Source: Apophysomyces variabilis
Lineage: Eukaryota > Mucoromycota > Mucoromycetes > Mucorales > Mucoraceae
Length of the DNA: 61,439 nt
Direction of reading: 5' to 3'
NCBI GenBank assembly: GCA_002749535.1
Contig: MZZL01000110.1
Coordinates: forward strand, 83,708 to 145,146
Within the stretch, counting starts at the first letter, position 1. Every line of letters starts with the position of its first letter. Shown here one piece after another: positions 12,424 to 23,290 of the stretch. The notes beneath the pieces were generated by a model that saw only the letters and a list, made by a program, of their open reading frames with translations, had not been told where the DNA came from and did not search any database. The position numbers were made by a program, and so were the translations under genes.

Positions 12424-15400
12424 ATGCCTCCTCGCAAACGCCGTAGAACTAATTCCAAACCATTACCTCCAAACCAGACCTTGATTACATCATTCTTTAC
12501 CCGAAGAAACAGTCTACAAGTAGAGACAGGCCCCTCAGAAACTGTGTCGACTTCTTGCGTCGATCAGAATGGTATCATCCAAGCTCCAGAAGATCCAAGC
12601 TCAGAAGAGCAAAGTGGTATGTCATACTTTTCTTGAATTATATTTTTTGAGTTAATGAAGGAATACTGGCAATACAAAGGCACAAAAAAGGAAATTACAG
12701 ATTTGGACGAAAACAATCAGCCATCCATTGTACCACAAGATCTGGCCAAACACGGTAAGAGCAGAACAAGCTATAACATATTCCATGTTCCTTGCTTAGG
12801 ACTGAAGGAGTCTTGAAAATCCTCATCCAACGTGTCATAGCAGGAATCTCAAAAGGAAAAGGGAAAGAGAAAGCAAATGACACGTTGGATGAGGATTTTC
12901 AAGACTCCTTCAGTCCTAAGCAAGGAACATGGGCAGACAAACAGCTGCAGACATTGGAAATAGGTATCTATTTTACAGTGTTTAGTTAAATTTTCATCGG
13001 CCTTAATATGGCGATAGTGCCACCGACAGAAGCTAGTTTGGACGCAGGCTATCTTCCGGGTCCATCCACGAGCAAAAAGTCAAAAGCATTGGCCAAGGCT
13101 GAGAAGGCTTATGCTAAGCGGAATGCGAAATTTGATGCAAAAGATAAATTACAGGAAGACAAGCAAGAAGAGAGAATTGCATCAGGCAATACTTTACGGT
13201 GCAGTACTGGCGGTGGAACGGACCATCAACGGAGGACAAGTAAGCTCTGCCAAGACCATACGAAAAAAAGGAAGCCACCAAAAAACTTCAAGCGAACAAG
13301 TGCCATGAAGACGTCATTGGCAAACACCTGTCGTTCTGCGGAGTTTGTCAGGTCCATCGAAGATGTTGTCAAACACATACAAGATGTGACTTATGTTGGT
13401 TCGCTGTTTGCCAACTTCTTTGTTCAACTACTCTCCGAAAATCAGAATATTCCACCCATTACGCATGACCTATGCTACAGTATATTTTCTATGATTGCCG
13501 GCGAAGGGAAAAATGCCAATGAAAGTCTTCAAAAAGCTTATCTGCGTTTCAAGGTCTCTGTCCCTGAATATAAAGAAGCAAAATTCCGGTCCAGAGGTTA
13601 CATGATCGTAATCTCCTCCGCTGCGAAAGAGTACGAGGAAGCAATCCGAAATCACTTGACAGCAAACTTCGAGCCAAAGACAATTCAATATCTTTTAGTC
13701 CGCATGTCTGACGACAAGGATGAAACATTCCGATGGAAATCCACAGTGGCGGAGCGAAGATTATTGGCAAAGTATGTATACAAACAAGCATGTAGTACAG
13801 AAGCGCCCTGACCCACAGGCATTACAGACAATAGATAAAATCGTGATTATGTCAAGTCTTGCGTCGAGTTTCTACAGCAGTCAATAGGTATTACGGAAAT
13901 TGACGAGACAAAACTCAATGCGGAGCTCCACCTCTTCCTTCCTTGGTTCTTTCAAGTGCTTAAGCGTCTTCAACAAAAGATATTTATTGCCGAGCCCACA
14001 GCTCAAAAGTACGTCTCCCCAGGGTACATTCACCGAAAGGTAGATAAGGTATGTCGACAACGGTATTCAAACTTAACATGAGCTGACGATATCTTAGGTC
14101 CTCGACAAAGAGAAACTGCCAAAGCGACTCGTGAAAAGCCTCGGAGTGAATGTTAGGATAGCCATCAGGAAGCGAGAGAAACTTTCTCTGGCAAAGAAAT
14201 TCGCTCGTATATCGGAAACAGCTCTGTCGAAACTGCAGGGATTTATCAAGGAGACAGGGGATGCGATTGATGCTGGGACATTTAAGCCTGAAAAATATAC
14301 AGACCCACGGGGCATGAGAAGATTTACAATGTTGCATGTGTATAGCACCCAAATGCGCCATATCACAATGGATAACCAAGCGCTTGGTCGACTGATGTGC
14401 AAATCTGGCCTACGAGATACTATGTCACCTGTCAAGCCCGATGAAGCCAGAGAAGTGTATTTCAATTTGTTCAACATGTCAAAAATTGGATACAGGACTA
14501 TCGAAGACTTACAGACAGAAAAAGTGCTATTTTGGTAGACTTTTTATATTTGATATGTGGGATTCTGTTAACGCTTTCATTGAAGGGACAAAATACGAAC
14601 CGAAGGCACAGATGTTGAATTTATTTTTGAAAAATACAAGGCACCATACGACCCGAAAAAGAAGCCACTTACACCTTAAGATATGAAAGGAAAGTTTGAC
14701 GATGCGTTGACCTGGGGAGTTGATCCTGGAGTGGCCAGTGTTTTTGTTGCAGCAGATGGGACACATGATTCTCGACACCGGGTCCGTTCTATCAGTACCG
14801 AAGAATACTACTCTCTATGTGGGTTTAACCATGCCTCAAGAGTTCGAGAGAAATATAACAAGCAAGAGCCAGCCATCGAAGATGTTATTGATAAAACACC
14901 TTCGTTGAAGACATCTGATCTGGAAAAGCTGATTATATCAATTCGATATTGCATTCAACACTATGACATTATTTCCGAATTTTTTAGCCGAAATCAAAGG
15001 TATGGCAGATTTTCTTTGTTATAATTCTGATATCATTACTTCCGCTAGATACAGTAAATTGAGATTCAAGTCGTATATTAAGAAACAGAAAGGACGGAGC
15101 GAAATTGCAAAAGACTACTGTATGGGAGCAAAAAAATAGCTCAGATAGCAAGGAAAACATATGCAAGTCCTGTGATTCGAAATGGGCCCCTTTATCAGCT
15201 AATGATCGACCGGAGGAAAAAGAGAAGCCCATAATTATTGCTTATGGAAATGGAGCATTCTCCGGGAGCTTGAAAGGACGGAAAGCTGCGCCTACCAAAG
15301 CTATTCTGAAGGAATTGCAACGCAAAGCCAGACAACGAAAGGTATAAGCGGTTATATAAAATTCCATGAGTGACTAAGCTCGCTTTTGTTAGGCTCCTAC

Positions 15401-15671
15401 TTTTGTGTTCCTCATTGACGAATATCTAACGTCTCAAATATGTCCAGTCTGTCAGAAGCGAAACTTACAGAATGCAAAAGAAGGAAAAGATGCGCGAGGC
15501 CAGGAAGGCTCGAAAATTCATGCCGTATTGACATGCTCTAACAAATCATGTACGACCATGTTTTGAAGTCGAGACTCCATGGCTGCATCCAATATTTTGC
15601 ACGTTTTCTTGCACATGAGAGATTATGCCAATGGACGACCAGGTTCCTTTATTAGATTGGCAAACACATAA
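12424..15671 (+). pseudogene. Fanzor (eukaryotic TnpB-like, RuvC nuclease), broken copy
   Basis: Fanzors are transposon-borne, RNA-guided RuvC DNA endonucleases of eukaryotes. Eight exons are inferred: 12424-12616, 12701-12754, 12844-12963, 13030-14048, 14098-14534, 14586-14999, 15049-15341 and 15393-15671 (about 935 codons). The N-terminus has a basic PPRKRRR stretch and a PIP-box-like QTLITSFF; next comes a zinc knuckle (CSTGGGTDH, KLC) whose second Cys appears changed to Gly. The RuvC core is clear: WGVDPG (Asp codon 14722-14724); GNGAFSG with KGRKAAPTK, lacking the canonical Glu; IDEYLTS (Glu codon 15420-15422, the relocated Fanzor Glu); CPVC and C-x4-C zinc pairs; then SRDSMAASNI (Asp codon 15573-15575). 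Breaks: TAA at 14677-14679; a frameshift in the A7 run at about 15128-15134; TGA at 15564-15566, where the family has Trp; and two compensating shifts near 13808 and 13844. Sequencing error could explain some of these. Confidence 0.85.
12783..12932. repeat. Perfect 56-bp inverted repeat, 38-nt loop
   Basis: Positions 12783-12838 are the exact reverse complement of 12877-12932. In the inferred Fanzor gene the left arm lies in intron 2, ending 5 nt before its acceptor, and the right arm is coding (exon 3). A transcript could therefore fold into a long hairpin with the splice acceptor in the loop. It could be a template-switch inverted duplication private to this copy, a small foldback insertion, or an assembly artefact. 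Confidence 0.95.
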
Positions 15672-15708
15672 ATAGTATTCAGTTGAGAGAATATTATATC
15701 ATAACTTG

Positions 15709-16037
15709 TTAAGCGTAAAAGACTTGTACCACTGTTCCTGATTCATCATAAATTACGTTCAATCGATTGGGTCTGTAATCCATGGTCATGGGAGAATTCT
15801 CGGATTGCACACGGTTTGGTTTAGGAATTGTGCTCTTGAGCACATTCTATTTGGAATTGTAAACAAGAGTATTTGATGCAGTTTGCCGATCTTTAGTTTT
15901 ATTGAACTTACGTTTTCAGACTGTTCCACTATTTCCTCTGTATCTTCTTTTTCATCGTCAATAATGATCTTCCCCATGAGCTTGGCTTTCCATTCATCCA
16001 CATCTTGAGGAGGTTGGAATGCAGCTGGTTCAAACAT
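15709..16037 (-). CDS. Small peptidase inhibitor, I78 family
   Basis: This is a predicted small inhibitor-fold protein of 87 aa in two exons (16037-15912 and 15846-15709, 264 nt). The C-terminal half carries the I78 signature: a variable loop ending in an SPMTMDYRPNRLNVIYDESG block and a final VVQVFYA strand. The N-terminal half has the EWKAKLMGKIIIDDEK segment, like the helix and Val-Gly-Lys region of the family. There is no signal peptide, so it is probably cytosolic. Family members inhibit serine endopeptidases; the target here is unknown. Its 3' end converges with the Fanzor pseudogene, with only about 37 bp between the two stop codons. The upstream stretch (16040-16200) is purine/pyrimidine-rich, promoter-like sequence. 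Confidence 0.82.
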
Positions 16038-17185
16038 AGTGCACTGTTTGCTGGTAGAAAAGGGAAAGAGAGAAAGAGAAAGAAACAAAGAATAGAAAGA
16101 GAATCGACATATTCTCTTTCCCTTTTCCTTTTAGCCTTGGTCCGTGTTTCAGACACCGATAGTTTATTTCTTTCTTTTCGGTCTTCATAACTGAAATGGT
16201 CAAAATGGATTTACATAGTCTAACGTTTTTTTCTCATTCGTTTGCCGAAATAGAAAGATTGTTAAGATAATAAATTAGACACATAAAGCAGAACGTTTTA
16301 TATACAAGCAATGTGCTGAATATATTGAACCACTGGAACAACCGTTACTTTAAGCACCTTAGTCAGTTAAAGTGACAGATGTCAGATATGGCATATCCGG
16401 TGAGGTATGTTGCACAAAGCTTTGTGAAGCAAGGAGTACAGCAATTTTTTAATCTCCAGTTCAATTTATTTCAACACTTGCTTCCAGTGGTCACTGATGT
16501 TGTTACTCTGTGATACAACTGTGGAGCACTAGTTCATACAAGCTTTCTTCTATGCATGCTCACAATTACCGAACGAAATGCATGTGCGTCTGCAAAAAGT
16601 TGATATTTACTCATTGCTATATTTGATTAGTAGAAAACTTGAGGGATGGGTATGCTGAGCGAAAAGTGTAGCGATGATCGTGAGATAAGGAATGTCAGCT
16701 AAATAAAATACAACATGCAATACAATGAGCTTTGCTATCAGCACAAACGGACCATGTCTTCTAAAAATGAGATGGGTATGTTTTGCATGCAATGCCCACG
16801 TGGAGCAGACTAAGAGACTTTTATTTCCTTTATACATAAAGAGAAACGCCTTGAATTTGTCAGAAAGGTGCAAAATAGCAGGCCGACAGACCTCCTTGTA
16901 TGAGCGCAAAGGGCCCCGAAAGACCACAGAGAGCTCTAAAACTAGTACTGTCTTAACATGTCACAAAAGACAAGTAAGACTCCCAGTAGGCTACGAGCTT
17001 CGCAGGACCAGAGAAGACCACAGAGAGCACGACAACCGTTCCAGATTCTCTTTCTACTAAGGGTCAAAATGAGAACCACTTAGCAGAAAATGACCGTCTT
17101 TTGACTTAAAGCGCCGAACTAGTAGAAACACCACAGGCAGCTCCAAGACCGTAAGGACTTCGACCATGGCAGTCGAAGTACACTA
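16038..17185. other. Intergenic region without recognised genes
   Basis: There is no coding frame with family similarity. From about 16900 onward short motifs such as GACCACAGAGAGC recur irregularly and lead into the minisatellite. Confidence 0.5.
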
Positions 17186-17425
17186 TTAGCCCAAGGTAGG
17201 ACTAAGAAAGACCACCAATGTGGGGTCCTCATTTTTTTGTTAGTCCAAGGTAGGACTAACAAAAACCACCAATGTATGGTTCTCACTTTCTTGTTAATCC
17301 AAGGTATGAATGACAAAGACCACCAATGCGGGGTCCTCACTTTCTTGTTAGTCCAAGGTAGGAATAACAAAGGCCACCAATGTTGTCCTCCCTTTCTGGT
17401 TAGTCCAAGGTAGGACTATGACCAT
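17186..17425. repeat. 54-bp minisatellite, about 4.4 copies
   Basis: Units start at 17186, 17240, 17294 and 17348, with a partial unit at 17400. Each opens with TTAGTCCAAGGTAGGA or a close variant, followed by a CACCAATG core and a TCCTCA...TTTCTTG end. Three units are 54 bp and one is 52 bp; they differ by several substitutions. Because 54 is a multiple of three, a repetitive minus-strand frame remains open, but it is not likely to be a gene. Confidence 0.9.
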
Positions 17426-17902
17426 GCATAGTCAGCTGCTTGACAGTCCTGGTAGGACTGCGATAGAAGTGATGGAATAAACGAACCCGAAAGCACCAGT
17501 TGACCGTAGAAGACAAGCATATCCCAAGAATGATAGCAGAACATGAAGTACCAAGCTGTGATTGGAAACCTGAATCACCACGGAAGGTAGGCGACCGCAA
17601 GGGACGAGAGACCGATGGAGAACAAAGAGACCTCTCAAAGAATGGCAACCACGAAAGGCTAGCGGATCGTGAACAGCCAGCAAACAGCGGCAAGCTAGAA
17701 GGCTTCGGAAGACGTAAAAACCATAAAGAATGAAGAGAGCAGAATGGGCCATATATATACCTTTTTGTGATGAAAAGCAACGATAAATTCTTGCTGCTCA
17801 CATTCTCGATCCCTAAAAATTCCGACATTACATCATACACTGTTTTACGGAATATCACTTAATGAAGGTTCTTTAGCTGTTATTTATCAATGGTTTTTTT
17901 TT
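17426..17902. other. Intergenic region before the 14-exon gene
   Basis: It contains an open frame (17500-17733) of very charged, low-complexity composition without family resemblance, probably an extension of the repeat-like sequence. The last 50 bp are T-rich and precede the predicted start codon. Confidence 0.4.
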
Positions 17903-20900
17903 ATGCGCGCGCCATTGGAAACGCTTCAAAAAGTAAGGCCAGCCGCCCCTTTTTCTTTTTTTGTTTGCTATGGAATTATTCTTATCCGCTATTCTTTTCC
18001 ATTGTTATACTGTCAAAAGAGAGAGCAAATGTCAGGCTTGTTGGATGCGCGTTTCCTTATCGTTACAAATAGATATATAGATGTTCGCTCCTTTTATGCT
18101 TCCTAAGAATGTTATTATGATCACCTTCGTGTTGCCAGGCAGATTTTTGTGATTGCATGCACATTTAGTTCTAGCCGTTCTCAAGTAGCCATCGCATTTA
18201 AATAGGTTTTTCAGTACAGTTCGAAAGCTCTGCTGTGTATCGTACAGGCTTGCTTGACGGTTGTTATTCTGTTGCGGACGAGATTACTTTTGAAAAAGTC
18301 GATATTTACACCCATTTGGCTTTTCCATACTCCGCCAACACTCGGTCTCTGTTGGCAAACTCTTCTATGATAATCATTCCTGACGATCATGCTAACAAGC
18401 ATGGTGTGCTCTCCCAAATACATTTACATGAAGAGGACACAGCTATTCCAGATATACAGCCTCCCGAGCCCGATCTGTTGTTGGGGAAAGCCATGCACAT
18501 TCTGTTGAATGTCAGAGAGCATGTCCTTGACAAACTATTGCAGGAAGGCTTTTCGTCGCGGATAAACGTACCCAAAGAAAGAGAAGGACTTGTCATGAAG
18601 GCATTAACCTCACTGGAGAATTATCTGGATTCACAAAATGACAGAGATAAAGCATGGACGCCTATTTATGATCCATTGAAAGAAAAAGCAAGTAGCAAAA
18701 AACTTCTTCATCTGTCTGTGTCTCTTTCTCTCTATCTGTTCACCAACCATCCTTTCAAACTTTGTATCTTTCATAGTTTCTGAAACGGGATGATTCCATC
18801 AGTCAACCTGCAAAACGACTGGCACGATTCTTTCTTTTTTATTCAAACCATCGGTCTTCTTTTGGTGAACTCATCGAACGCGAACTACAATCCTTGGATA
18901 AACGAAGGCAGCTGGCTGCTTCCACTTTTTTAAAATTTGTCATGACCAAATGGTCTCTGGACCAGCCTATTCCTGAAGAGATCTGTATTATACAACGACT
19001 TATTCCCTCTCTTCTCCATGTCATCAATCAACACGGGTAAATTGGATGTTCATCGAGCGCATAACGTGGACAAAACTGAAATATATGAAAGAGAACAACC
19101 TACTCTTTTAGCTTGCACTGCAGCCGACGTCATACTGACCTGCTCGGATTATTCTGCTTTGGCTTTGGTGCATCCCACTCGCCAGCCAAGTAGCCAAGGG
19201 GAAAAGCTTATCCTTGTGCAAGAAATGAACGTGCTAGATGATTCATTACGTATACGAATGAATGATTTGTGGGATCACGTACGCCAAACGTTACAAAGGA
19301 TGCGACAGGTGAGTTAGCAGCAATGATGGCCAACCAACGAATTCGCTCGACTTGCTGAAAACATTCTCATTTTTAGTGGCGCCAAAACATCCATCCCTTG
19401 GAGTTCTCAGCATGGCGTGAAATTTACAGCTTTATTTCTACAGCACAAAAAGCAGCAACAGAACAAGACTACGGTAAGATTCAGGAAAGGGTATGACAGA
19501 AAACGTCTCATAGGGTCATGGTTTCTAGATAGTTGCCTTCGTGTCAGCATAACGTGGCATTTCTTGCATGAGCATATTATTACAAAGCAGATTTTGTCAC
19601 AAAAGCCTATTTCCGTTAAGAGAAGAGCAAGTGTACTTAGTAAAGAAGTATGTACTTGGTTTTATGAGCAAACAAACTCAAACACATTTCGTGCTTAGGG
19701 CGACTGGCTTGTGAACTACGGAAAATTGCTCGTTTTAGCTTTATTTGCCCCAGATATTTGGGCAAAAAATGCTAAGGTTTCAGAGGAAGAAAAACAGGAA
19801 ATGAAAGCAGCTTGCGGTTCACTGGTAAAAAAAGATAAGACATGTGTAAAGCGTGTAACTGACATGTCGTGATAAACTGAAGTTGCATAATGGACCGCGT
19901 CAAACACTCCTGGGGAGATTGGGGCAATATCTGATACCCTCTATCCTTCTTTTTGCGTCTATCTGCGATGATGCTGATTGTTTTCCAGGTTCTGTATACG
20001 ATAATATGATGTCGTTTTCCTGGTACGATTCTGAACTCCAAGAGACTGACAAAGACCATGCCATCAGCCAACTTGTAAAGCATACTATACGCCAACCTGC
20101 AGAAGCGATTCCTAAGTTGCTTGACCATATTCCAGAAAAGGAAGAACCAGCATTTATGTTAAGCTTGGCCGTTTTGCGCCAAATGGTGGATCCTGCTAAA
20201 GACCAACCCGAGATTATGCAAGTTTCACTACAGCATTTGAAGGGATGAGGTAAAAAATTCTAACGTGATTTTTATTTTTCGATTCTTTTAGTGAGCTCGT
20301 CACAGAAGGTCTACTAAAGTTAGTGATTAATAACGACATAGCTTGCGAGCTATTAATCCACTGGATGCCTGTCCTACGTAAGGCGGTATTTAACCTATAT
20401 TGTTCCATCGATGACCGACCGTGTTTTGTATTCTGCATAGACCTGCCTACATTAATTCTTCGTTTGATGGAAATGGCTCATAGCAAGGACATTCGTACGA
20501 ATCAGTATTGTAAGGCACTTATAGGCAAAGCCTTATTAGTTGATCATTGGATCAACGAAGGTATCCTGGTGTATATTGATCTTGTACGGTACGTAAGTTC
20601 ATATTAGTTAGGAAATAAACCCATTTTCTATTCTTAATTTTTGATCATCTATACTATAGGGATTTCAAGTATCGCCAAGGGTTCATTACGCGTCCACATT
20701 GCATGAGATACACTCAAGAGGCGACACCGAATGACATTGTTTTATTTTCGGAGACTATCCACTCTCTGGAATCAGCAGGTAAAGAAGAAAGTTTTATACT
20801 ACTCTTGTTTTTTCAGATAATGATACAAAGCTCTTATCGTACATATATGAAGATGTGGAAGCCTTTGTGTTGGATCTTCTTACAGTTCTGAATCTCTGGG

Positions 20901-21652
20901 GTACTAAGGTACAAGTCGGAAATAACAAGGAAACATGCATAGTAACTATACTTCAAACGGTACTAAAAGGCAGATGTGAGTGCCCTGCAAGAGGGTTTGC
21001 AACGGTTGGTATATAAAACCTATGCTTCACCTGCAGATGGAATTTTTATCCCTGTTTGGCGAGCATTCGCTTCTGTTGTGACTCAACATCCACAAGTTAT
21101 TTGGACAGTGGTCGCCCATTGTTTACATATCATGAAAACACAACCACAGTAAGTTGCTCTACCAAGGATAAGGCTGGTCATTTTGCTAATAATATTACTC
21201 TTTTCCTTTAGACTGGATGAACATATACTTTCTAATAATTCAGAACAGGATCGCGCTAGGATAATTTTCTCCCGTCTCTCGCCCATGTTAATTCTAAAAG
21301 TAACATGTATGAGGCTATAGTTTATAATACTAACACATATTCATTACAGGTGCTACCGACAGAAGCTTTTGCTGATCTTTCCATATCACCAAAGATGGCT
21401 GCCACTGTGGACTGGACACGGTATGATTTGCGGCAGGACCAACTCAAGGTGTCGGACCAATCAAACGAGCTCAGTACGGAGTTACTTAAAGAATTACTAG
21501 CACGGTACGTTGAAAAAAAAATAGTTTGTGAATTTCATAGAACGTTCTTATTTCTGGATTACAGAACGAATGAAGTTGTTTCTTTTGTACAAGGCCGAGA
21601 GTTCGCTGAAGGACTAATTAGGAAACTGTATAGCACAATGCAGGATCCATAA
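17903..21652 (+). CDS. 851-aa protein of unrecognised family, probably helical-repeat
   Basis: I do not recognise the family. Fourteen exons (17903-17932, 18220-18687, 18777-19036, 19092-19308, 19377-19490, 19699-19824, 19883-20217, 20292-20588, 20660-20778, 20817-20900, 20974-21148, 21212-21299, 21350-21504, 21565-21652) close to 2556 nt, 851 aa. The protein is Leu-rich and amphipathic throughout, like HEAT/ARM-type helical repeats (e.g. LLGKAMHILLNVREHVLDKL, ELLIHWMPVLRKAVF). There is no signal peptide and no clear membrane segment. A conserved-looking block reads FSRLSPMLILKVLP. Two introns need GC donors, both GCAAGT (18688 and 20218); using nearby GT donors breaks the frame. Exon 1 is short (30 nt) and behind a 287-nt intron, so the true N-terminus is the least certain part. 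Confidence 0.75.
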
Positions 21653-22620
21653 AAGCATATCATACCACTTTAGTCGGCAAAGGTCCGAATGACGATAATA
21701 ATGTTAGATAATAATAACAATACTAACGCAAGAAGAAGCGGGAAGATGTACTGCAGCTGAGATGAAAAGCGACAATAAGCTGCAGAAACCTTCCCGAAGA
21801 TTACCTTTTCCCCCCCCACCCCAAAAAAAAATCGAAGATAAGAATTAAATATGCATCCTTACACGTTCTATGGGGTGTCCCCAACAATAGCGAATACGCA
21901 ACGTGTCGGGGAGCTGGAAGATCCTATTGTTTTCAGAATCAGCCTTGCATAGAGAGTTCGATACACGAGCGACATCTGACATTGAAAAAGATGCCATGCC
22001 AAGACCAACCGATGATCACCATTATTTCTGCATAGGAGAAACGGAATAGTAAACGAAAAAAATTTCTGTTGCTGAAGTTGGGTTCTATCAAAGGATTTCA
22101 ACAACAGAAGTAAGGTTAGCAAATTTTTTTAAGGCAATACTGATATGCACAACTATCCATTCATGCATGCTCTGGATCAGTGGCTTACTTATCAAAGAGC
22201 GCTTCTGATACTGAAAGACCAAAATGAGCACATACTCAAATTGCATGTGGTGATTTAAAGATAGGAAGTTGTTTGTTTACTGAATTCCTTGGTGTGAGTG
22301 ATAGAAAATCAAGTTGACACAACGCATAGATGTGGGATAAAATTTGACTTTGTTTGCTTGAACTCTAGCAACAGGAATAGAGAAATGTCATTTCTAATAC
22401 AGGATTTAAGCATGTATCTGTATTGTGTTTTTAATTGTGTTTTTCCCTTTTTTTTTTTGCGGAAGTACTTTGGATTGGGCTGCCCTATGGTCTTACGAAG
22501 AAAAATTTTTCAAGTTATTTTACACTCCTAAGATGTAGTTGTTTTCTCTTCGCTCGAATATTTCCACATTGATTCGTTTCCTTTTGTACGTACGCACTTT
22601 GATTGACAGGAGACTGGTTC
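21653..22620. other. Intergenic region
   Basis: It begins with the likely 3' end of the 14-exon gene. No gene, RNA or repeat is recognised apart from a short C-run followed by an A-run near 21810-21830. Confidence 0.5.
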
Positions 22621-23290
22621 GAAGACAAAAATATAGTACTATGAGCTTACAGTGCTCCATTTTCTCCTCATTGAATCAGGTTGTATTTTCTATCCTATTG
22701 CGTCTTTCCGGTATTAGTGATCAAGATGCAACAGCGACATCGCAGATGGTTGGAAAGATCGTGCAGTTTTACTTTGCTGCAAAGGATGCATTTACGCGAG
22801 CGATATAGAACTACTCGCGCTTTTAAACATATTCAAACCAAGATGTGCAAGCCATTCTTTGTCTTGATTCTTCTATATGTCTCGCAAAATGACGGGACGC
22901 TGCACATGTCAGATACCCTTGCTAAACCTAAAAAGACAAGGATGACACGTTGCATAGCCGGTGCATAGAGTTTGATCCTCAAACATTATGATAATGTGCG
23001 GCAAGAACGTCATCGCCCGATGGAGATATTGAATGAATGTCTTGAAGTATGAAAAATCTTTCTATTGCAGCACGTAGGGTAATTCTGTGGATACCAACCA
23101 TCTTCTAGCTGTGATACTATAGGACGTTCTTTCCAACATAGAGAAGATATCAATGTTGATCCATCTGCCGAAACCTTTTCAAAAACGTTAAAGAAGCTAA
23201 GAACGCTTGGTAGCATAGATCCCACTTTACCTCCCTTATGCAAGACCTGGAATCTAGAGGCTTTAGCAGACTATGGTTGGAGGCTATAAC
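22621..23290 (+). pseudogene. Degraded coding fragment of an unassigned fungal repeat family
   Basis: Coding-like stretches appear in shifting frames on the plus strand. One (about 22640-22850) contains SGISDQDATATSQMVGKI and AAKDAFTRAI, then ELLALLNIF in another frame. A later one (about 23120-23285) contains HREDINVDPSAETF, a LRTLGSIDPTLPPLCK block and DYGW. Stops and frame changes separate them, so this is a fragment, probably of a multicopy Mucoromycota family. The impression of a multicopy family is from memory and unverified; the function is unknown. Confidence 0.4.

Noticed and set aside
12783..12932. The inverted repeat as a transcription terminator
   Set aside because: It is inside a coding gene of a eukaryote, far longer than a bacterial terminator and without a following T-run.
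13111..13308. Alternative open frame inside the Fanzor gene
   Set aside because: The other frame is open over a longer stretch, contains the zinc-knuckle pattern and continues into the recognised Fanzor region; this one is a shadow.
17119..17370. Minus-strand open frame with repeated PWTNKK-type units
   Set aside because: It is simply the 54-bp minisatellite read in a frame left open because the period is divisible by three; there is no start context or family.
17500..17733. 78-codon charged plus-strand frame as a gene
   Set aside because: Low-complexity, no splice context, no family resemblance, next to repeat sequence.
18688..18776. Using the GT at 18692 instead of the GC donor at 18688
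   Set aside because: The GT donor shifts the frame and meets a stop within a few codons of the next exon; the GC donor keeps the frame.
19018..19091. Reading 19018-19317 as a separate open frame
   Set aside because: From 19092 it is exon 4 of the 14-exon gene; the first part is the preceding intron read through.
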